Assembly: GCA_902168185.1 (NCBI GenBank)
Contig: CABHOV010000077.1
Coordinates: 62,001-126,000, forward strand
Direction: 5' to 3'
Length of the DNA stretch: 64,000 nt
From: an uncultured Bacteroides sp.
GTDB lineage: Bacteria; Bacteroidota; Bacteroidia; Cytophagales; Cyclobacteriaceae
In this document: in pieces, positions 63,902-64,000 of the stretch
How the letters are laid out: each line of letters begins with the position of its first letter
Position numbering within the stretch: position 1 is the stretch's first letter
Position numbers and translations under genes: made by a program
Notes under the pieces: model-generated
What the model saw: only the letters and a program-made list of their open reading frames with translations
Database searches by the model: none
What the model was told of the DNA's origin: nothing

Positions 63902-64000
63902 TTATAGTATAAGCAGGGCTGCCACAATACCGCCTATCCAAAAAATCAGGCATAAAAATAAAAAATATACAAAGTCTATTGACTTGATAGATAATAAGGT
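63902..64000 (-). CDS. Partial CDS, C-terminus of a possible membrane protein
   Basis: On the minus strand an open frame enters from beyond the window and stops at 63902-63904. The 32 visible residues end with FVYFLFLCLIFWIGGIVAAL and LIL, a convincing membrane helix. No family can be named from this, and AT-rich DNA can give such runs by chance. Confidence 0.35.
   Translation of the reverse strand, partial: TLLSIKSIDFVYFLFLCLIFWIGGIVAALLIL

Noticed and set aside
1-64000. CRISPR arrays, tRNA, rRNA, insertion sequences and prophage genes
   Set aside because: No regularly spaced repeats, no cloverleaf or rRNA core sequence, and no transposase or integrase frames were recognised.

Overview
The window looks like a chromosomal segment of a Bacteroidota, most probably a soil or freshwater Cytophagales of the Chryseolinea/Ohtaekwangia type (the genus is a guess). 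Support: a SusC/SusD pair, a hybrid two-component system with an AraC output, a type IX secretion C-terminal domain, a short RpoD of 287 residues, signal peptides ending in ..AQ, and several promoters of the Bacteroidetes TAnnTTTG type. I see no rRNA, tRNA, transposase, integrase or CRISPR array. Genes are separated by AT-rich spacers holding many perfect inverted or direct repeats. The tetramer TATA is strikingly common, even inside genes.

Layout. 1-7.3 kb: small regulator/enzyme units (CGNR zinc-finger regulator and beta-propeller lipoprotein; AraC regulator and epoxide hydrolase; SDR and AraC regulator; exported polysaccharide deacetylase). 7.5-14.2 kb: two near-identical cold-shock genes on either side of a 1446-residue orphan hybrid sensor kinase and the rpoD-type sigma factor. 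14.4-20.4 kb: membrane-bound AraC regulator, M1 aminopeptidase with two N-terminal DUF3471-like modules, beta-CASP RNase, and D-lactate dehydrogenase.

20.6-41.7 kb: a polysaccharide utilisation locus: secreted GH43-CBM13-CBM6-T9SS enzyme, SusC, SusD, GH105, DUF2264 protein, HTCS regulator, a GH51 with an extra propeller domain, GH35 and GH2. The enzyme set (exo-1,3-galactanase-like GH43, beta-galactosidase, arabinofuranosidase, unsaturated uronyl hydrolase, glucuronidase-like GH2) fits type II arabinogalactan, i.e. arabinogalactan proteins. Two copies of one promoter module, with paired 8-bp sites 21-22 bp apart, precede the GH43 gene and susC. A different 21-bp-spaced direct repeat precedes GH35. 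A sialate O-acetylesterase-like gene at 61.6 kb may be a satellite enzyme.

41.7-48.9 kb (minus strand): cupin and SDR genes, then a tightly packed five-gene operon: AhpD-like protein, TonB-dependent receptor, MFS transporter, and two more AhpD-like proteins. I could not match this layout to any known pathway, and it is the best candidate for an undescribed system. 49-54.5 kb: RidA, PanE-like reductase, AraC regulator, Bcr/CflA exporter, NlpC/P60 hydrolase. 54.8-59.7 kb: lipoproteins, a TPR sensor kinase with its NarL-type response regulator, and an outer-membrane-type protein. A 17-bp motif occurs three times here at fixed distance from the -7 element and probably defines a small local regulon. 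59.8-64 kb: DUF6766 membrane protein, DUF892 ferritin-like protein, the esterase, and what may be the end of a membrane protein at the right edge.
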